Below, piece after piece: positions 1-12,083 of a stretch of DNA of 64,000 nucleotides. This DNA is from Nitrospira sp. (lineage in GTDB: Bacteria; Nitrospirota; Nitrospiria; Nitrospirales; Nitrospiraceae): contig CP092081.1 of the NCBI GenBank assembly GCA_022226935.1, forward strand, positions 2,247,351-2,311,350, given 5' to 3'. The notes under the pieces are model-generated. The model had not been told where the DNA came from and ran no database searches. It saw nothing but the letters and a program-made list of their open reading frames with translations. The first letter of the stretch is position 1. Each line of letters starts with the position of its first letter. The position numbers and the translations under genes are program-made.

Positions 1-2103
1 GGTATGGGCCAACCCTCTCACCATATCGTTGTCTTCCACCAGCAGAATGGTTTCCGACTGTTCGCTCGTGACCTTGGGCTGTGTCACTACGCGAGGTGCG
101 TCGGCGTCTTCCTCCAGGCGCGGCAGATAAATCGTGAAGCTGGTGCCTTTTCCTACCTCGCTGGTGATTCCCACGGTGCCGCTGCTCTGTCGGACGATCC
201 CGTAGACCGTCGAAAGTCCGAGGCCCGTCCCTTTGCCTAATTCCTTCGTCGTAAAGAATGGTTCGAAGACATGGGCCAGGGTTTCTGCGCTCATGCCGCA
301 TCCCGTATCACGAACGGCCAGGGTGACGTATGGACCGGGAGGCAGAGGGTCGGGCCAAAATGGATCGGAGTGGGAGATCATCACTTCCCCGGTTTCCAAT
401 TCAAGCCGGCCGCCATGGGGCATGGCATCCCGGGCATTGACGACCAGATTCATCACGACTTGTTCAATCTGACCAGGATCCGCTTTGATTCGTCCCAACG
501 TTGGATCCAGGGTCAAGACGAGATGAATGTCTTCGCCGATGACCCGCTTCATGAGTTCGACGATATCGCTGACGCGATCGTTGAGGTTCAGGGACTGCCG
601 TTCTACGACTTGATGGCGCGTGAAGGCCAGCAATTGGCGAGTGAGTCCGGTGGCCTTGTTGCCGGCTTCTCTGATTTGTGCCATGCCCCGTTGTGCCCGT
701 GAGGTCAGGCCAGGCTCGTCCATCAAAAGCTCGGCCCAACTATTGATGATGGTGAGCAGATTGTTGAAGTCGTGCGCCACGCCTCCCGCCATACGACCCA
801 GGGCTTCCATTTTCTGGGCCTGCCGCAATTGGCGCTCCAGATCTTTTCGGTCCAAGAATTGGCTGATCATGGCCCCCAGTTCGGCTATGCGCTCCAGGCG
901 GGACACGGCAGGGTGGAGCACGTCGACCGTAAAAAACTCCATGATGCCAAGGATCTCTTTGCCGGCATGGATCGGGAACGCGATGGCTCCATGAAGGCCC
1001 GCATCTCGCGCCGCGTCGTGAGCGGGGAAGTCGGCCTCATTCAAAATATCAGAGCAGAATGCCGGGGCGTCCGTTTTCCACGCCCGTCCGGCCATTCCCA
1101 AGTCTTGCCGCAGGAACAAGGTGCGATAGACCTGGGCGAAGGTCTCGGTCTGTTGGCCTGAGGGGTGCCAGAGTGCATTGCAGCGCAAGACGGCGTGTCG
1201 AGTATCGACGAGCCACAGCGCGCCCAACGTCCAGCCTTGAAGTTCGCACATCGCGCGCAGAATTTTCGGCACGGCCTCATTCAACGACACGGATTCTTCC
1301 AGAGCCAAGCCGACAGCCAGTTGAACGGCATGCATGGTTTCGGCTTGTCGGCGGTCGGAAATGTCGGTTTTTGCCCCGATCATCCGGTAGGGTGTGCCGG
1401 CATAGTTTCGAAGTACATAGCCATGGTCGATGACATACGCATAGGTGCCGTCCGTTCTGCGAAAACGATATTCAGCCGTCCACAAGTTTTTGTCGGACTC
1501 GAGCGTCTGGTTGAGTCCCGCAAGAATCGATGTTCGATCCTCGGGATGGATATGGTCCGCCCACGGAATCCGGCCTATCTCCCGCGCCTTCAGCCCAGGG
1601 CCGTAGATGGTGAGATAGGCATCGTTGAACCATGTCTCGCCGGAAGTAATGTCCCAATCCCAGATGCCGTCCCGGGTGGCGAGACAAGTGAGATGAAATC
1701 GCTCTTCGCTTTTCCGCAGCGCCTGCTCAACGCGGTGCCGTCCCATCGCATATCGGATGGCACGCTTCAGTCCATCACCGGTCAATCGGCCTTTCACCAA
1801 ATAATCCTGCGCACCGTGCAGCAGAGATTTTTCTGCGACGAGGTCATTGTCGAGTCCCGTCAGCACAATCACGGCCGCCTCATGGGCTTGGGCCCGCACG
1901 CGAACAAGGGTGTCCATTCCCTGGCTGTCCGGGAGCGAAAGATCGACCAATACGGCGTCCGCAGAGCTCTCGGCGAGTTTCAGCAGACCGGTTTCAAGAC
2001 GGTCCGCCCAGGTGAGCAGAACATCGTGTGGCGAATGCTCGCAGAGTGCGTCACGAATCAATTCCGCATCGTCTTCATTGTCTTCGATCAGCAACACCTG
2101 CAT
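1..2103 (-). CDS. Hybrid sensor histidine kinase (REC-PAS-GAF-HisKA-HATPase-REC), C-terminus cut by window edge
   Basis: The frame reads open from an ATG at 2103 to base 1 (701 codons, no stop), so the 3' end lies outside the window. Domains in order: an N-terminal receiver (starts MQVLLIEDNEDDAELIRDAL, phosphoacceptor Asp in VLVDLSLPDS), a PAS domain at about 145-255, a GAF-like region at about 265-410, HisKA with GGVAHDFNNLL (His about residue 444), an HATPase with ARDAMPHGG and GKGTGLGLSTVYGIV, then a second receiver beginning near residue 684 (ETILLVEDND). No membrane segment is seen, so it should be cytoplasmic. An AAGAGGT ribosome site lies about 6 nt before the ATG, and the start is 3 nt after the upstream response-regulator stop. 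It is probably a phosphorelay node acting with that regulator and the membrane kinase. The ligand is unknown. Confidence 0.9.
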   Translation of the reverse strand, partial: MQVLLIEDNEDDAELIRDALCEHSPHDVLLTWADRLETGLLKLAESSADAVLVDLSLPDSQGMDTLVRVRAQAHEAAVIVLTGLDNDLVAEKSLLHGAQDYLVKGRLTGDGLKRAIRYAMGRHRVEQALRKSEERFHLTCLATRDGIWDWDITSGETWFNDAYLTIYGPGLKAREIGRIPWADHIHPEDRTSILAGLNQTLESDKNLWTAEYRFRRTDGTYAYVIDHGYVLRNYAGTPYRMIGAKTDISDRRQAETMHAVQLAVGLALEESVSLNEAVPKILRAMCELQGWTLGALWLVDTRHAVLRCNALWHPSGQQTETFAQVYRTLFLRQDLGMAGRAWKTDAPAFCSDILNEADFPAHDAARDAGLHGAIAFPIHAGKEILGIMEFFTVDVLHPAVSRLERIAELGAMISQFLDRKDLERQLRQAQKMEALGRMAGGVAHDFNNLLTIINSWAELLMDEPGLTSRAQRGMAQIREAGNKATGLTRQLLAFTRHQVVERQSLNLNDRVSDIVELMKRVIGEDIHLVLTLDPTLGRIKADPGQIEQVVMNLVVNARDAMPHGGRLELETGEVMISHSDPFWPDPLPPGPYVTLAVRDTGCGMSAETLAHVFEPFFTTKELGKGTGLGLSTVYGIVRQSSGTVGITSEVGKGTSFTIYLPRLEEDADAPRVVTQPKVTSEQSETILLVEDNDMVRGLAHT

Positions 2104-2106
2104 GTG

Positions 2107-2547
2107 TTACCTCTTGAGCGTGGGGACCTTGGAGACGATCGTCCAATACAGTTCGAACTCTTTGACGACGGCGATAAATCGGGTGAAGGTGACCGGCTTG
2201 CGAATATAAGAGCAGGCGCCTTGCTCGAACGATCGGACAATATCCTCTTCCCGTTCACTGACCGTCAGGATGACGACGGGCAGCGCGCGAAATCGCGGAT
2301 CAGATTTGATTTCCCCCAGCACCTCGAGCCCCGTTTTTTTCGGCATATTGATATCCAGCAGCACCATGCCGGGAAGCGGGCATTGGTGAAAGGGCCCTTC
2401 CCCGCGCAGGTAGGCTATCGCCTCAGCGCCATCCCGCACCACGGCGACCCGGTTGGTCATGTTCACGGTTTCGAACGCTTCACGGATGAGCAGGATGTCA
2501 TCTTCATTGTCCTCAGCGATCAGAATGTCGAATGGTCTCAAGGTCAT
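2107..2547 (-). CDS. Single-domain response regulator (Rcp1/CheY-like)
   Basis: A 146-residue stand-alone receiver with no output domain. Visible landmarks are the acidic pair in ILIAEDNEDD, the phosphoacceptor Asp in MVLLDINMPKKTG, the Thr/Ser switch in VVILTVSE and the conserved Lys in YIRKPV. The pattern matches the Rcp1-like regulators that partner phytochrome-type or multi-PAS kinases. Its ATG overlaps the stop of the upstream kinase gene (ATGA) and its TAA is 3 nt before the hybrid kinase start, so all three are probably cotranslated. It likely shuttles phosphate between the two kinases; that role is inferred from layout. Confidence 0.9.
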   Translation of the reverse strand: MTLRPFDILIAEDNEDDILLIREAFETVNMTNRVAVVRDGAEAIAYLRGEGPFHQCPLPGMVLLDINMPKKTGLEVLGEIKSDPRFRALPVVILTVSEREEDIVRSFEQGACSYIRKPVTFTRFIAVVKEFELYWTIVSKVPTLKR

Positions 2548-5297
2548 AGTCCCACCTCTTTCGCTACCTGCCGGTTGATCCCGAATGTGATAAAAAAATC
2601 CGATCCTCCCCCGTCACGGGGCAAGACCCAGGCGCGGCCTCCATGCCGTTCCGCCACTTGCCGGACGATGGCCAGTCCGGCTCCCGTTCCCTCGATGTCT
2701 CGCCCCACCGCTCGCCGGAATAACTCGAAGATGCGCTCACGCTGATCGGATGGAACTCCGGGGCCGCGGTCCCGGACGACCAGGCCGGAACATTCCGTCC
2801 CCTCGGCATCGATCTCGGTATGGGGCGCAATCTCGATGTTCGGAGGTCTCCCGTCGGAGACAAACTTCAAGGCATTCGAGACCAGGTTGTAAAGGCCCTG
2901 GACCGCCCATGTGGTATTGACCCGGAGGCGCGGCAACGGCGCGCACACCGTGATGGTGGCTCCGCTCTCTTTGATCCGGCTTTCCAGCCGCCGTAAGACT
3001 TCTTGGACGAGCTGATCCGCGTCGATCTCGTCGACGGGTGGTTCCATGCGCTGGGCGCGGGAGAGGTCCAGAATGTCTGTGAGCAACCGGTCGAGCCGCT
3101 GCGTGGCGCGGACGATGCGGCGAAGGAAATCTTGGCCTTTCTCATCAAGCCGGCTCGCATATCGTTCCTGAAGCAGAACCGAAAAACTTTCAATCGCGCG
3201 CAGCGGTTCCTTCAGGTCGTGCGAGGTCACATAGAGCAGGGTCTCGAGATCCTTATTCTTCTTCAGGATCATCAGCTCGGAGTGGCGCCGTTCGGTGATG
3301 TCCCGGTTCGTTTCGAGAATAAGGCGGCGGCCGTTGGTGACGAGTAGTCCCCAGCGGCTCTCTACGAGCACTTCGCGGCCGTCCTTGGTGCGGTGATGAA
3401 TTTCTCCGGTCCAGGCCCCGGTGGTTTCCAATTCTGCGCAAATGGTGTCGAAGGAGTAGGGGTAGGTTGTTTTCAGGAGCGCATGACTGTTTCGGCCGAC
3501 CGCCTCTGCACGCGTGTAGCCGTACAATTGTTCACATCCTCGATTCCAATCCAGAATGCCTCGCGCGCTGTCCCAGGAAAAAATCGGGTCATACGACAGT
3601 TCGATGAGTCGACGTTGTTGACTCAAGACGTCCTCGGCGCGCTTGCGTTCCGTGATGTCTCGGGCAATCGTCGACACGGCCGCCACCTCTCCGTTCGCAT
3701 CGACAATGGGCGATACGGTCAAGGACACATGGATAGGATGGCCGTCTTTATGGATACGCACGCTCTCGAATTGTTGGATGCGGATTCCCGCGGTGATCTG
3801 CTCGATGAGGTTGGCTTCTTCCGCCCGCCGCTCTGGCGGTACGATCAGGGAGATAGGCTGGCCGATGATCTCGTCGCCGGCATATCCAAACATCAACTCA
3901 GCGCTTTTATTCCAGGTCAAAACCTGGCCGTCGAGCGATTTGCTGATGACGGCATCAGAGGATGATTCCACGATGGCGGCCAGTCTGGCCTGAATTTCCT
4001 GCGCCTGTTTACGATCATGTATCTCGGTATAGGTTCCCACCCACTTCAGCACACGACCATCGTGATCTCGGATGGGTGTCGCATGGGCATGGAACCAGCG
4101 ATACACGCCATCCGCCCGCTTGAACCGCAGTTCCGCATCGAGGGGCTGGGCGCGAGCCACGGCCTCGCGCCATTGATCGGTCACGCTCGGGCGGTCTTCG
4201 GGATGGACGTGCTGGAGACATCCCGTGCTGAAGGGTTCGTCTGCAGACCGTCCCGTATAGTTCGTCCATTGCGCACTGAGATAGTCGCATGTGCCGTCAG
4301 GGAGGCAGGTCCAGATCGGCAGAGGCAGGGATTCGATGAGTTCCCGAAACCGGCTTTCGCTGGCAATCAATGCCTGATGAATCTGTTTGCTTTGCGCCAG
4401 TTCCCGCTCTAAACGGCTATTGGCTTCTCGAAGCGCGGCGGTGCGTTCTTGCACCAAGGCCTCAAGCGACTGGTGACTCAGGCGTAGTGCCTGATCGGCC
4501 TGTTTGCGATCTGTAATGTCTATCAGCGTGGAACGGCTCAGCATGTAACGACCCTGCGGATCTGTCACGGCCGTCGCGCTGAGCAATACCGTAAAGACGG
4601 ACCCGTCCTTTCGAACGATCTCAAACTCTACATCTTTGACGCGGCCTTCCTGGATAAAGCGCGGGAATCGTTCCTGAAACAGGTCGACACTCGCCGGCGT
4701 CATGAAGTCCGCAAATCGGGCTTTCCCAATGAGTTCTTCTTTCGTGTAGCCGAGCCAGTCCGCCTCAGTCTGGTTCATGGCAACAATGAGACCATTCCCA
4801 TCGAGAGAGTGGTAACCGCAGGGCGCTCGGTCATACAGATCCTGCACCTCTTCGGCGGTTTTCTTCAGCAACTGGGATCGCTCCAGCAGGGCTTTGTGTT
4901 CCGCAGCCATCGTTGCCGATTTCAACAATTCGGAGGTCAAGCGCTTTTGTCGATCAACTAAATAGGCAATGAGGGGAAAGAGGATCATGCTGAAGGAACG
5001 GTTCACTTGCGGCAACCAGGTGGGCACTCCGGGCACGTCGGAGGAGAAGACATAACCCAGGAATGTGAGCCCCGTGCAGCCGGCTGCCACGACCGGGGAA
5101 CTCCATCGATGAGAGGTCCAAGCGGTGAGGACAATCGGGAGGGTATACAGCACCCATCCGGGAATGCCGCGGGGAGTCAGGCAATCCAAAACAAACGTGC
5201 CGCCGCACAGGGCGGCGATGAAAGCAAATAGGCCCAGTTCGCGAACGCGAGGCGTCAGTTTATCGGTCGTTAGCCCGTGGAGACCATTGCTGGTCAT
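2544..5297 (-). CDS. Membrane multi-PAS sensor histidine kinase
   Basis: 917 residues. The N-terminal ~120 residues hold several hydrophobic segments (for example LGLFAFIAALCGGTFVL and VLYTLPIVLTAWT), forming a membrane sensor region, followed by a short coiled coil. Four PAS/PAC units follow (about 150-270, 320-435, 440-560 and 565-680), each closing with a DITDRK- or DITERK-type motif. The dimerisation domain has SHDLKEPLR (His about residue 693), the variant typical of phytochrome-like kinases. The HATPase shows NLVSNALKF, DRGPGVP and GTGAGLAIV. It overlaps the downstream regulator by 4 nt. The signal sensed cannot be read from the sequence; redox or light sensing through PAS cofactors is only a possibility. 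Confidence 0.92.
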   Translation of the reverse strand: MTSNGLHGLTTDKLTPRVRELGLFAFIAALCGGTFVLDCLTPRGIPGWVLYTLPIVLTAWTSHRWSSPVVAAGCTGLTFLGYVFSSDVPGVPTWLPQVNRSFSMILFPLIAYLVDRQKRLTSELLKSATMAAEHKALLERSQLLKKTAEEVQDLYDRAPCGYHSLDGNGLIVAMNQTEADWLGYTKEELIGKARFADFMTPASVDLFQERFPRFIQEGRVKDVEFEIVRKDGSVFTVLLSATAVTDPQGRYMLSRSTLIDITDRKQADQALRLSHQSLEALVQERTAALREANSRLERELAQSKQIHQALIASESRFRELIESLPLPIWTCLPDGTCDYLSAQWTNYTGRSADEPFSTGCLQHVHPEDRPSVTDQWREAVARAQPLDAELRFKRADGVYRWFHAHATPIRDHDGRVLKWVGTYTEIHDRKQAQEIQARLAAIVESSSDAVISKSLDGQVLTWNKSAELMFGYAGDEIIGQPISLIVPPERRAEEANLIEQITAGIRIQQFESVRIHKDGHPIHVSLTVSPIVDANGEVAAVSTIARDITERKRAEDVLSQQRRLIELSYDPIFSWDSARGILDWNRGCEQLYGYTRAEAVGRNSHALLKTTYPYSFDTICAELETTGAWTGEIHHRTKDGREVLVESRWGLLVTNGRRLILETNRDITERRHSELMILKKNKDLETLLYVTSHDLKEPLRAIESFSVLLQERYASRLDEKGQDFLRRIVRATQRLDRLLTDILDLSRAQRMEPPVDEIDADQLVQEVLRRLESRIKESGATITVCAPLPRLRVNTTWAVQGLYNLVSNALKFVSDGRPPNIEIAPHTEIDAEGTECSGLVVRDRGPGVPSDQRERIFELFRRAVGRDIEGTGAGLAIVRQVAERHGGRAWVLPRDGGGSDFFITFGINRQVAKEVGL

Positions 5298-5502
5298 GGG
5301 GCTCCTGCTTTGTGGCGCACCGTGCCGTCGCTCAGATGGACAGAGCGGCAGATCAATTCTGCTGTTCAGTATGAGTAAGAACAGCCAAGTTCAACAGATG
5401 CGATATGCCCTAGTAAATCACCCAGGGCACCAGCCGGCCTTGGATATAGAGCGGTATCGGAGGAAAAACCGGTTTGCTTCCGACGCCAACATGCCAGGCA
5501 AC

Positions 5503-6924
5503 TCAAAAATTCGTCTCGATGCTCGAAGGGGTTTTATTCAAAACAGTCGCAGCGGCTCTGGAAAGGGCGGCGTCATGCTTGTGGTCGAGAGCATAAATGC
5601 GAAACTGCACCAGACGGGTGGGGAGAAGGTCGAGAAATTCCTCTAACGGCTCGGTCGAGAGACCCTTGGTGCCGGGATCGTAGACGAGCAGGGGAATCCC
5701 GCGTGTATCTTTCGGGTCCGGTCGGGGATCCAACGGCGCCATATCGACACGGAAGGGGAGGTCTTGCAACTTGGACGGCAACGCGTTCTGAATCTGCTGT
5801 TGAAATTGTTCGTGGCTGGGAAAATCCATGCCCCGCTCGATGCCCTTTTCCTTCAGCACCGTGCTATAGGCCATTTTCCATTTCACGTCGCGGCTGAGGA
5901 TATGCGCCCATTCCTGATGCAGCCGACGCAGGCTGCTCTGTCCGGCCTTTTTCCATCGCCGCACATCTTCGAGTAACGACCAGTCCGTCAGCGTCAGGTA
6001 GTCGTCCATATGCTTGGCCGGATTTGAGGGGAACAACAGCTTCATGGTGTCGCCGAAGATGTCGCGGAGATGAATGTCGATCGCCCTGGTCGTCCGGTGA
6101 TAATACACGTTTGAGTACAAGTACATTCTGGTATTTAAAAACATGTGCAGCGCCGGGAGGCCGGTTTTATGAATCGTGAATCCCCTGTCCGTGACGATGG
6201 TGTAGTGAATCAACCGGGTCAGATCGACCGGTCCGACCGCGACCCCGCACATGTAAGCGTCGCGCAGCACATAGTCCAAATTGTCGGCTGTGTAACTTCC
6301 TGAAATGACCGGCTGGAGCGCATTGATCCAGCGAGGGATTTTTGAATTGTCCTTCCCCTTCTCCTTCAGGATGACATGCGCGATGTGATCCGGATTGAGT
6401 TCCTCGCCGCGATCGAACGGCCCCGACGGGCTGCGCCGGATTTTCTTGATGAGCGGACCGAGATGCTCCCGGACGATGATCTGGCCGAGCTTTTCATGCG
6501 AAAGGCCGAAGCTGTGCAAATAATTATCATCGAAGAAATGACAGAACGGGCCATGCCCGATGTCGTGTACGAGGGCCGTGATGCGCAGGAACTCCTCCAC
6601 GAAGGCGGCGGAGGGAAGGTCGGGAACGGCGTTACGCAAAAATGGATACAAATGTTGCGCGAATCGTCCGGCCACATGCATGGTGCCCAACGAATGCACG
6701 AACCGCGTATGCTCGGCCGACGGATAGACCCAGCGCGCACTCTGCAGTTGATAGATGTAGCGCAGCCGTTGAACCCACGGAGAATCGATCAGGTCTTTTT
6801 CGGTGCGTTCCGATGGGTCGGGTGCCGCATAGGGCACGGTGAACGACACATATTCGTGAATCGGATCGGCGATGAGGGCCGATCCGTCATAGGGAGCCGG
6901 GGGAGTGGCGGATGGTAATTTCAT
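5503..6924 (-). CDS. HD-domain phosphohydrolase (SAMHD1/YdhJ-like)
   Basis: 473 residues. The HD metal site is visible as RFVHSLGTMHVAG, then ALVHDIGHGPFCH (HD at about residue 120) and the distal Asp in YTADNLDYVLRD. This is the arrangement of deoxynucleoside triphosphate triphosphohydrolases and the SAMHD1/YdhJ group, so hydrolysis of a nucleotide phosphoester is likely; the exact substrate is not. It lies 23 nt after the DUF2062 gene and probably ends that operon. About 205 nt without a gene separate it from the kinase operon. Confidence 0.88.
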   Translation of the reverse strand: MKLPSATPPAPYDGSALIADPIHEYVSFTVPYAAPDPSERTEKDLIDSPWVQRLRYIYQLQSARWVYPSAEHTRFVHSLGTMHVAGRFAQHLYPFLRNAVPDLPSAAFVEEFLRITALVHDIGHGPFCHFFDDNYLHSFGLSHEKLGQIIVREHLGPLIKKIRRSPSGPFDRGEELNPDHIAHVILKEKGKDNSKIPRWINALQPVISGSYTADNLDYVLRDAYMCGVAVGPVDLTRLIHYTIVTDRGFTIHKTGLPALHMFLNTRMYLYSNVYYHRTTRAIDIHLRDIFGDTMKLLFPSNPAKHMDDYLTLTDWSLLEDVRRWKKAGQSSLRRLHQEWAHILSRDVKWKMAYSTVLKEKGIERGMDFPSHEQFQQQIQNALPSKLQDLPFRVDMAPLDPRPDPKDTRGIPLLVYDPGTKGLSTEPLEEFLDLLPTRLVQFRIYALDHKHDAALSRAAATVLNKTPSSIETNF

Positions 6925-6947
6925 AGGGTCACGACCGACGAGCGATC

Positions 6948-7427
6948 TTAGCCTAGCCCCGATGGCGGGGGCAAATGGGTGGAGCGTTCACTCGTTCTCG
7001 CACGGCGATATCTGGTGAGCAGCACATACGCGACCGGGTAGGCCAGCAGGCTGCCGGCGAGGCTCAGGACCATCCCCCCGAGTACAAACGGCCAGGCGTG
7101 GGGCGCCACCTGATGATACAGGCCCGTGGCTGACAAATCGCTCCAATCGAACGTGGGCAACTCACGCATGCCGAGTAAGGTCGCGCCGGTCCAGTACGTC
7201 GCGCCGAGGATCGGGATGAGGGTCCAGGGATTATTGAGGAATGCTCCGGCGAGGAGCGCCACGACGTTCCACCCGAATGCCCAGGCGCAAATTCCCACCA
7301 TGAGCATATGGAGGCCATAGGCCGGCGAAAAGCCGATGAAGACGCCGACAGAAAAGGCCAGCGCGGTCCGGTGCGGCGTTTCATCGAGATGCAGAATTTG
7401 GCGAAACAGCGATCGTACGTCGGCCAT
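6948..7427 (-). CDS. DUF2062 domain membrane protein
   Basis: 159 residues matching the DUF2062 pattern: a short cytoplasmic N-terminus (SLFRQILHLDETPHRTALAF), a G-rich hydrophobic stretch (GVFIGFSPAYGLHMLMVGI), a second region around LLAGAFLNNPWTLIPI, and a C-terminal membrane segment followed by a basic tail. DUF2062 proteins are inner-membrane proteins of unknown function, sometimes fused to glycosyltransferases. Spacing to thiL and to the HD gene is 23 nt on each side, which suggests one transcript. No enzymatic role is assignable. Confidence 0.85.
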   Translation of the reverse strand: MADVRSLFRQILHLDETPHRTALAFSVGVFIGFSPAYGLHMLMVGICAWAFGWNVVALLAGAFLNNPWTLIPILGATYWTGATLLGMRELPTFDWSDLSATGLYHQVAPHAWPFVLGGMVLSLAGSLLAYPVAYVLLTRYRRARTSERSTHLPPPSGLG

Positions 7428-7450
7428 ACGGCGTCTGGTGTCAGGCTCTG

Positions 7451-8491
7451 TTACGTCGGCCTGAGAAAATGTTCGTAGCTGGTGAGTGGCAGCGGCTGTG
7501 TGGGACCCGCGCCAGTCCTCAGGCGTAGACCGGATGCCTTTGGCGTGATCGAACCGATACAGGTCATGCGAAACCCGGTCTTCCCGATCAGTCGTTCAAA
7601 TCGGGATTGTTTTCGGCGAGGCACTGTAAACAACAATTCATAGTCCTCGCCTCCCTGTAAAGCGACCTGATGAGAGTCGAGCCCGCGAGCCACGGCGTAG
7701 GCTCGACAGGCCGGCGAAACCGGCAGCGAGCCGGCGATGATGTCCGCGGCGACTGCGCTTTCCTCACAGATATGGCGAAGGTCGCCGGTCAAGCCGTCCG
7801 AGAGATCGATGGCGGCTCCGGCGAGCCCTTGTTCGACCAGCCATAACCCTTCTGCGATGCGAGCCGACGGCCGGAGATGCCGGGCCAGAAGAAAACGGGC
7901 ATCTGCCGGCCGGAGCTTCGGGCGCCGTCGCGACATCAGGAGATCGAGCCCGGCACGGGAGTCTCCCAGTGTCCCGGTGACGTAGACCCGGTCCCCGACA
8001 CGGGCGCCGCCGCGCAGCAGGACCTGGCGCGGTTTCACCACACCGGTGAGCGTAATGTTGAGAAAGAGTCCTGTTTTGGATGCGGATGTATCACCACCGA
8101 TGAGGCGCACGTGATAGGGAGACCCGGCCTGCATCATACCGCGGTAGAGTTGCTGGATCTGCGCCGTCGAGCAGGTCGGCGGGATCGCAATGGAGACCAA
8201 CATGAACCGCGGTCTGCCGCCCATCGCGGCGATGTCGCTGAGATTGGCGATGGCAGCCCGGTAGCCGATGTCTCGAAATGAGGACGTAGCAGGATCGAAA
8301 TGCACCCCCTCCGCCAGCAGGTCCGTGGTGAGGAGGGTCCATTCGGTCGACGAGGTTTTGATGACTGCGGTGTCGTCGCCGATTCCTTTGAATACCTGGG
8401 GGTCCGATTGAGAGGCCTGTGCCTGCAGGCGCCGGATCAGAGCGAACTCACTGTGCACGGCATTGGCCCGGCGGGATCGGCCTGGCGGCAT
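7451..8491 (-). CDS. thiL: Thiamine-monophosphate kinase
   Basis: ThiL phosphorylates thiamine monophosphate to thiamine diphosphate using ATP. The family landmarks are present: FALIRRL near the N-terminus, KGIGDDTAVI (metal/ATP site), LLTTDLLAEGVHFDP, the Gly-rich IGGDTSASK and AAIDLSDGLTGDL. The frame stays open upstream to 8737, but that extension is Arg/Pro-rich, overlaps the 3' end of lon and does not look like ThiL. I chose the ATG at 8491 because AAGGTGG lies just upstream and the 346-residue product matches family length. It lies 76 nt after lon. Confidence 0.93.
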   Translation of the reverse strand: MPPGRSRRANAVHSEFALIRRLQAQASQSDPQVFKGIGDDTAVIKTSSTEWTLLTTDLLAEGVHFDPATSSFRDIGYRAAIANLSDIAAMGGRPRFMLVSIAIPPTCSTAQIQQLYRGMMQAGSPYHVRLIGGDTSASKTGLFLNITLTGVVKPRQVLLRGGARVGDRVYVTGTLGDSRAGLDLLMSRRRPKLRPADARFLLARHLRPSARIAEGLWLVEQGLAGAAIDLSDGLTGDLRHICEESAVAADIIAGSLPVSPACRAYAVARGLDSHQVALQGGEDYELLFTVPRRKQSRFERLIGKTGFRMTCIGSITPKASGLRLRTGAGPTQPLPLTSYEHFLRPT

Positions 8492-8567
8492 CAACCCACC
8501 TTCTTCCCGGCCGGTCGCCGTACCAAATATTCCGTGATGGCAGCAGCGGTCCTCATGCAGCGGCGGG

Positions 8568-11063
<2,496 letters not shown>

Positions 11064-11149
11064 GAGGCTCCAGTCTGCTGGTGTATGGTCTCAGTGACGA
11101 TGTCGTGCGAGGGCACGGTTCGGGTGACGGTGATCCATCATGCCCGGGG

Positions 11150-12076
11150 CTAGGTCGTCGCGCGCCCTCGACCTGGGCCGCGGCGACGGATGTCGGCGGT
11201 CGTCGGTCGGAGTCGCTGCTGCAGAAAATCGCCGAATGCAGGTCCCAAGGACGGGTTCTTCAGGGCCAATTCCACGGTGGCGATGAGAAATCCGAGTTTG
11301 TCGCCGGCATCATGCCGTTGCCCTTCGATTTCATGCGCGAACATCGGCGTGTTCTTCACGAGTTGCCGCAGGGCATCCGTCAATTGGATTTCTCCGTTCT
11401 TCCCCGGAGGGGTCTTGCGGAGGATCGGGAAAATTTCAGGCGGCAGCACGTACCGGCCGATGACGGCAAGGTTTGACGGCGCATCGGCGGGCGCGGGTTT
11501 TTCGACCAGGTCTTCCACTCGGTGCAGGCCGCTGCGCACTTTGCGCGCCGAGATGATGCCGTACCGGCTGACTTCCTGTTGCGGAACTTCTTGCACGCCG
11601 AGCACGGCGCCTTTGCGCTGCTTGTAGATATGGATCAATTGCGCGAGGCCGGGAACCGCCGCATCGATGATCTCATCACCCAGGATGACGGCGAAGGGCT
11701 CGTCGCCGATCAGGTGCTGGGCGCACAAGACGGCATGTCCCAAACCCATGGCTTCCGGCTGGCGGACGTAGCAGAAGTTCGCCAGATTGGAAATGTGCCG
11801 CATCTGGTTCAAGACCTGCCCTTTGCCGCTCCCTTTCAAATTTTCTTCCAGTTCAAGGGAACGATCGAAGTGATCTTCGATGGCGCGCTTGCCTCGCCCC
11901 GTGATGACGATGATGTCTTCGATGCCCGAGGCGACCGCTTCTTCGACGACGTACTGAATCAGCGGTTTGTCGACCAGCGGCAGCATCTCTTTCGGGGAGG
12001 CTTTGGTGGCGGGAAGGAAGCGTGTGCCCAGTCCGGCAGCGGGAATAATCGCTTTACGTACGTCTGTTCGTGTCAT
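11150..12076 (-). CDS. galU: UTP-glucose-1-phosphate uridylyltransferase
   Basis: GalU makes UDP-glucose from UTP and glucose-1-phosphate, feeding LPS core and other glycans. The 308-residue product has the nucleotidyltransferase signature AAGLGTRFLPATKASPKEML, then VDKPLIQYVVEEA, VILGDEIID and the sugar-binding VEKPAP region. The frame is open upstream to 12247, but GalU proteins begin just before the RKAIIPAAG motif, so the ATG at 12076 is preferred. There is no ribosome site before this ATG, and the -10 box of a good promoter ends about 8 nt away (see the promoter entry), so translation may be leaderless. Confidence 0.94.
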   Translation of the reverse strand: MTRTDVRKAIIPAAGLGTRFLPATKASPKEMLPLVDKPLIQYVVEEAVASGIEDIIVITGRGKRAIEDHFDRSLELEENLKGSGKGQVLNQMRHISNLANFCYVRQPEAMGLGHAVLCAQHLIGDEPFAVILGDEIIDAAVPGLAQLIHIYKQRKGAVLGVQEVPQQEVSRYGIISARKVRSGLHRVEDLVEKPAPADAPSNLAVIGRYVLPPEIFPILRKTPPGKNGEIQLTDALRQLVKNTPMFAHEIEGQRHDAGDKLGFLIATVELALKNPSLGPAFGDFLQQRLRPTTADIRRRGPGRGRATT

Positions 12077-12083
12077 AACGGCG

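Noticed and set aside
1165..2745. Long plus-strand open frame (526 codons) opposite the two-component genes
   Set aside because: It mirrors the GC-rich minus-strand kinase and regulator genes, shows no domain or motif, and has no ribosome site.
5400..5430. Inverted repeat TGCCCT...AGGGCA between the HD and kinase genes
   Set aside because: Six bp with a 12-nt loop and no T-run on either strand; too weak for a terminator or operator call.
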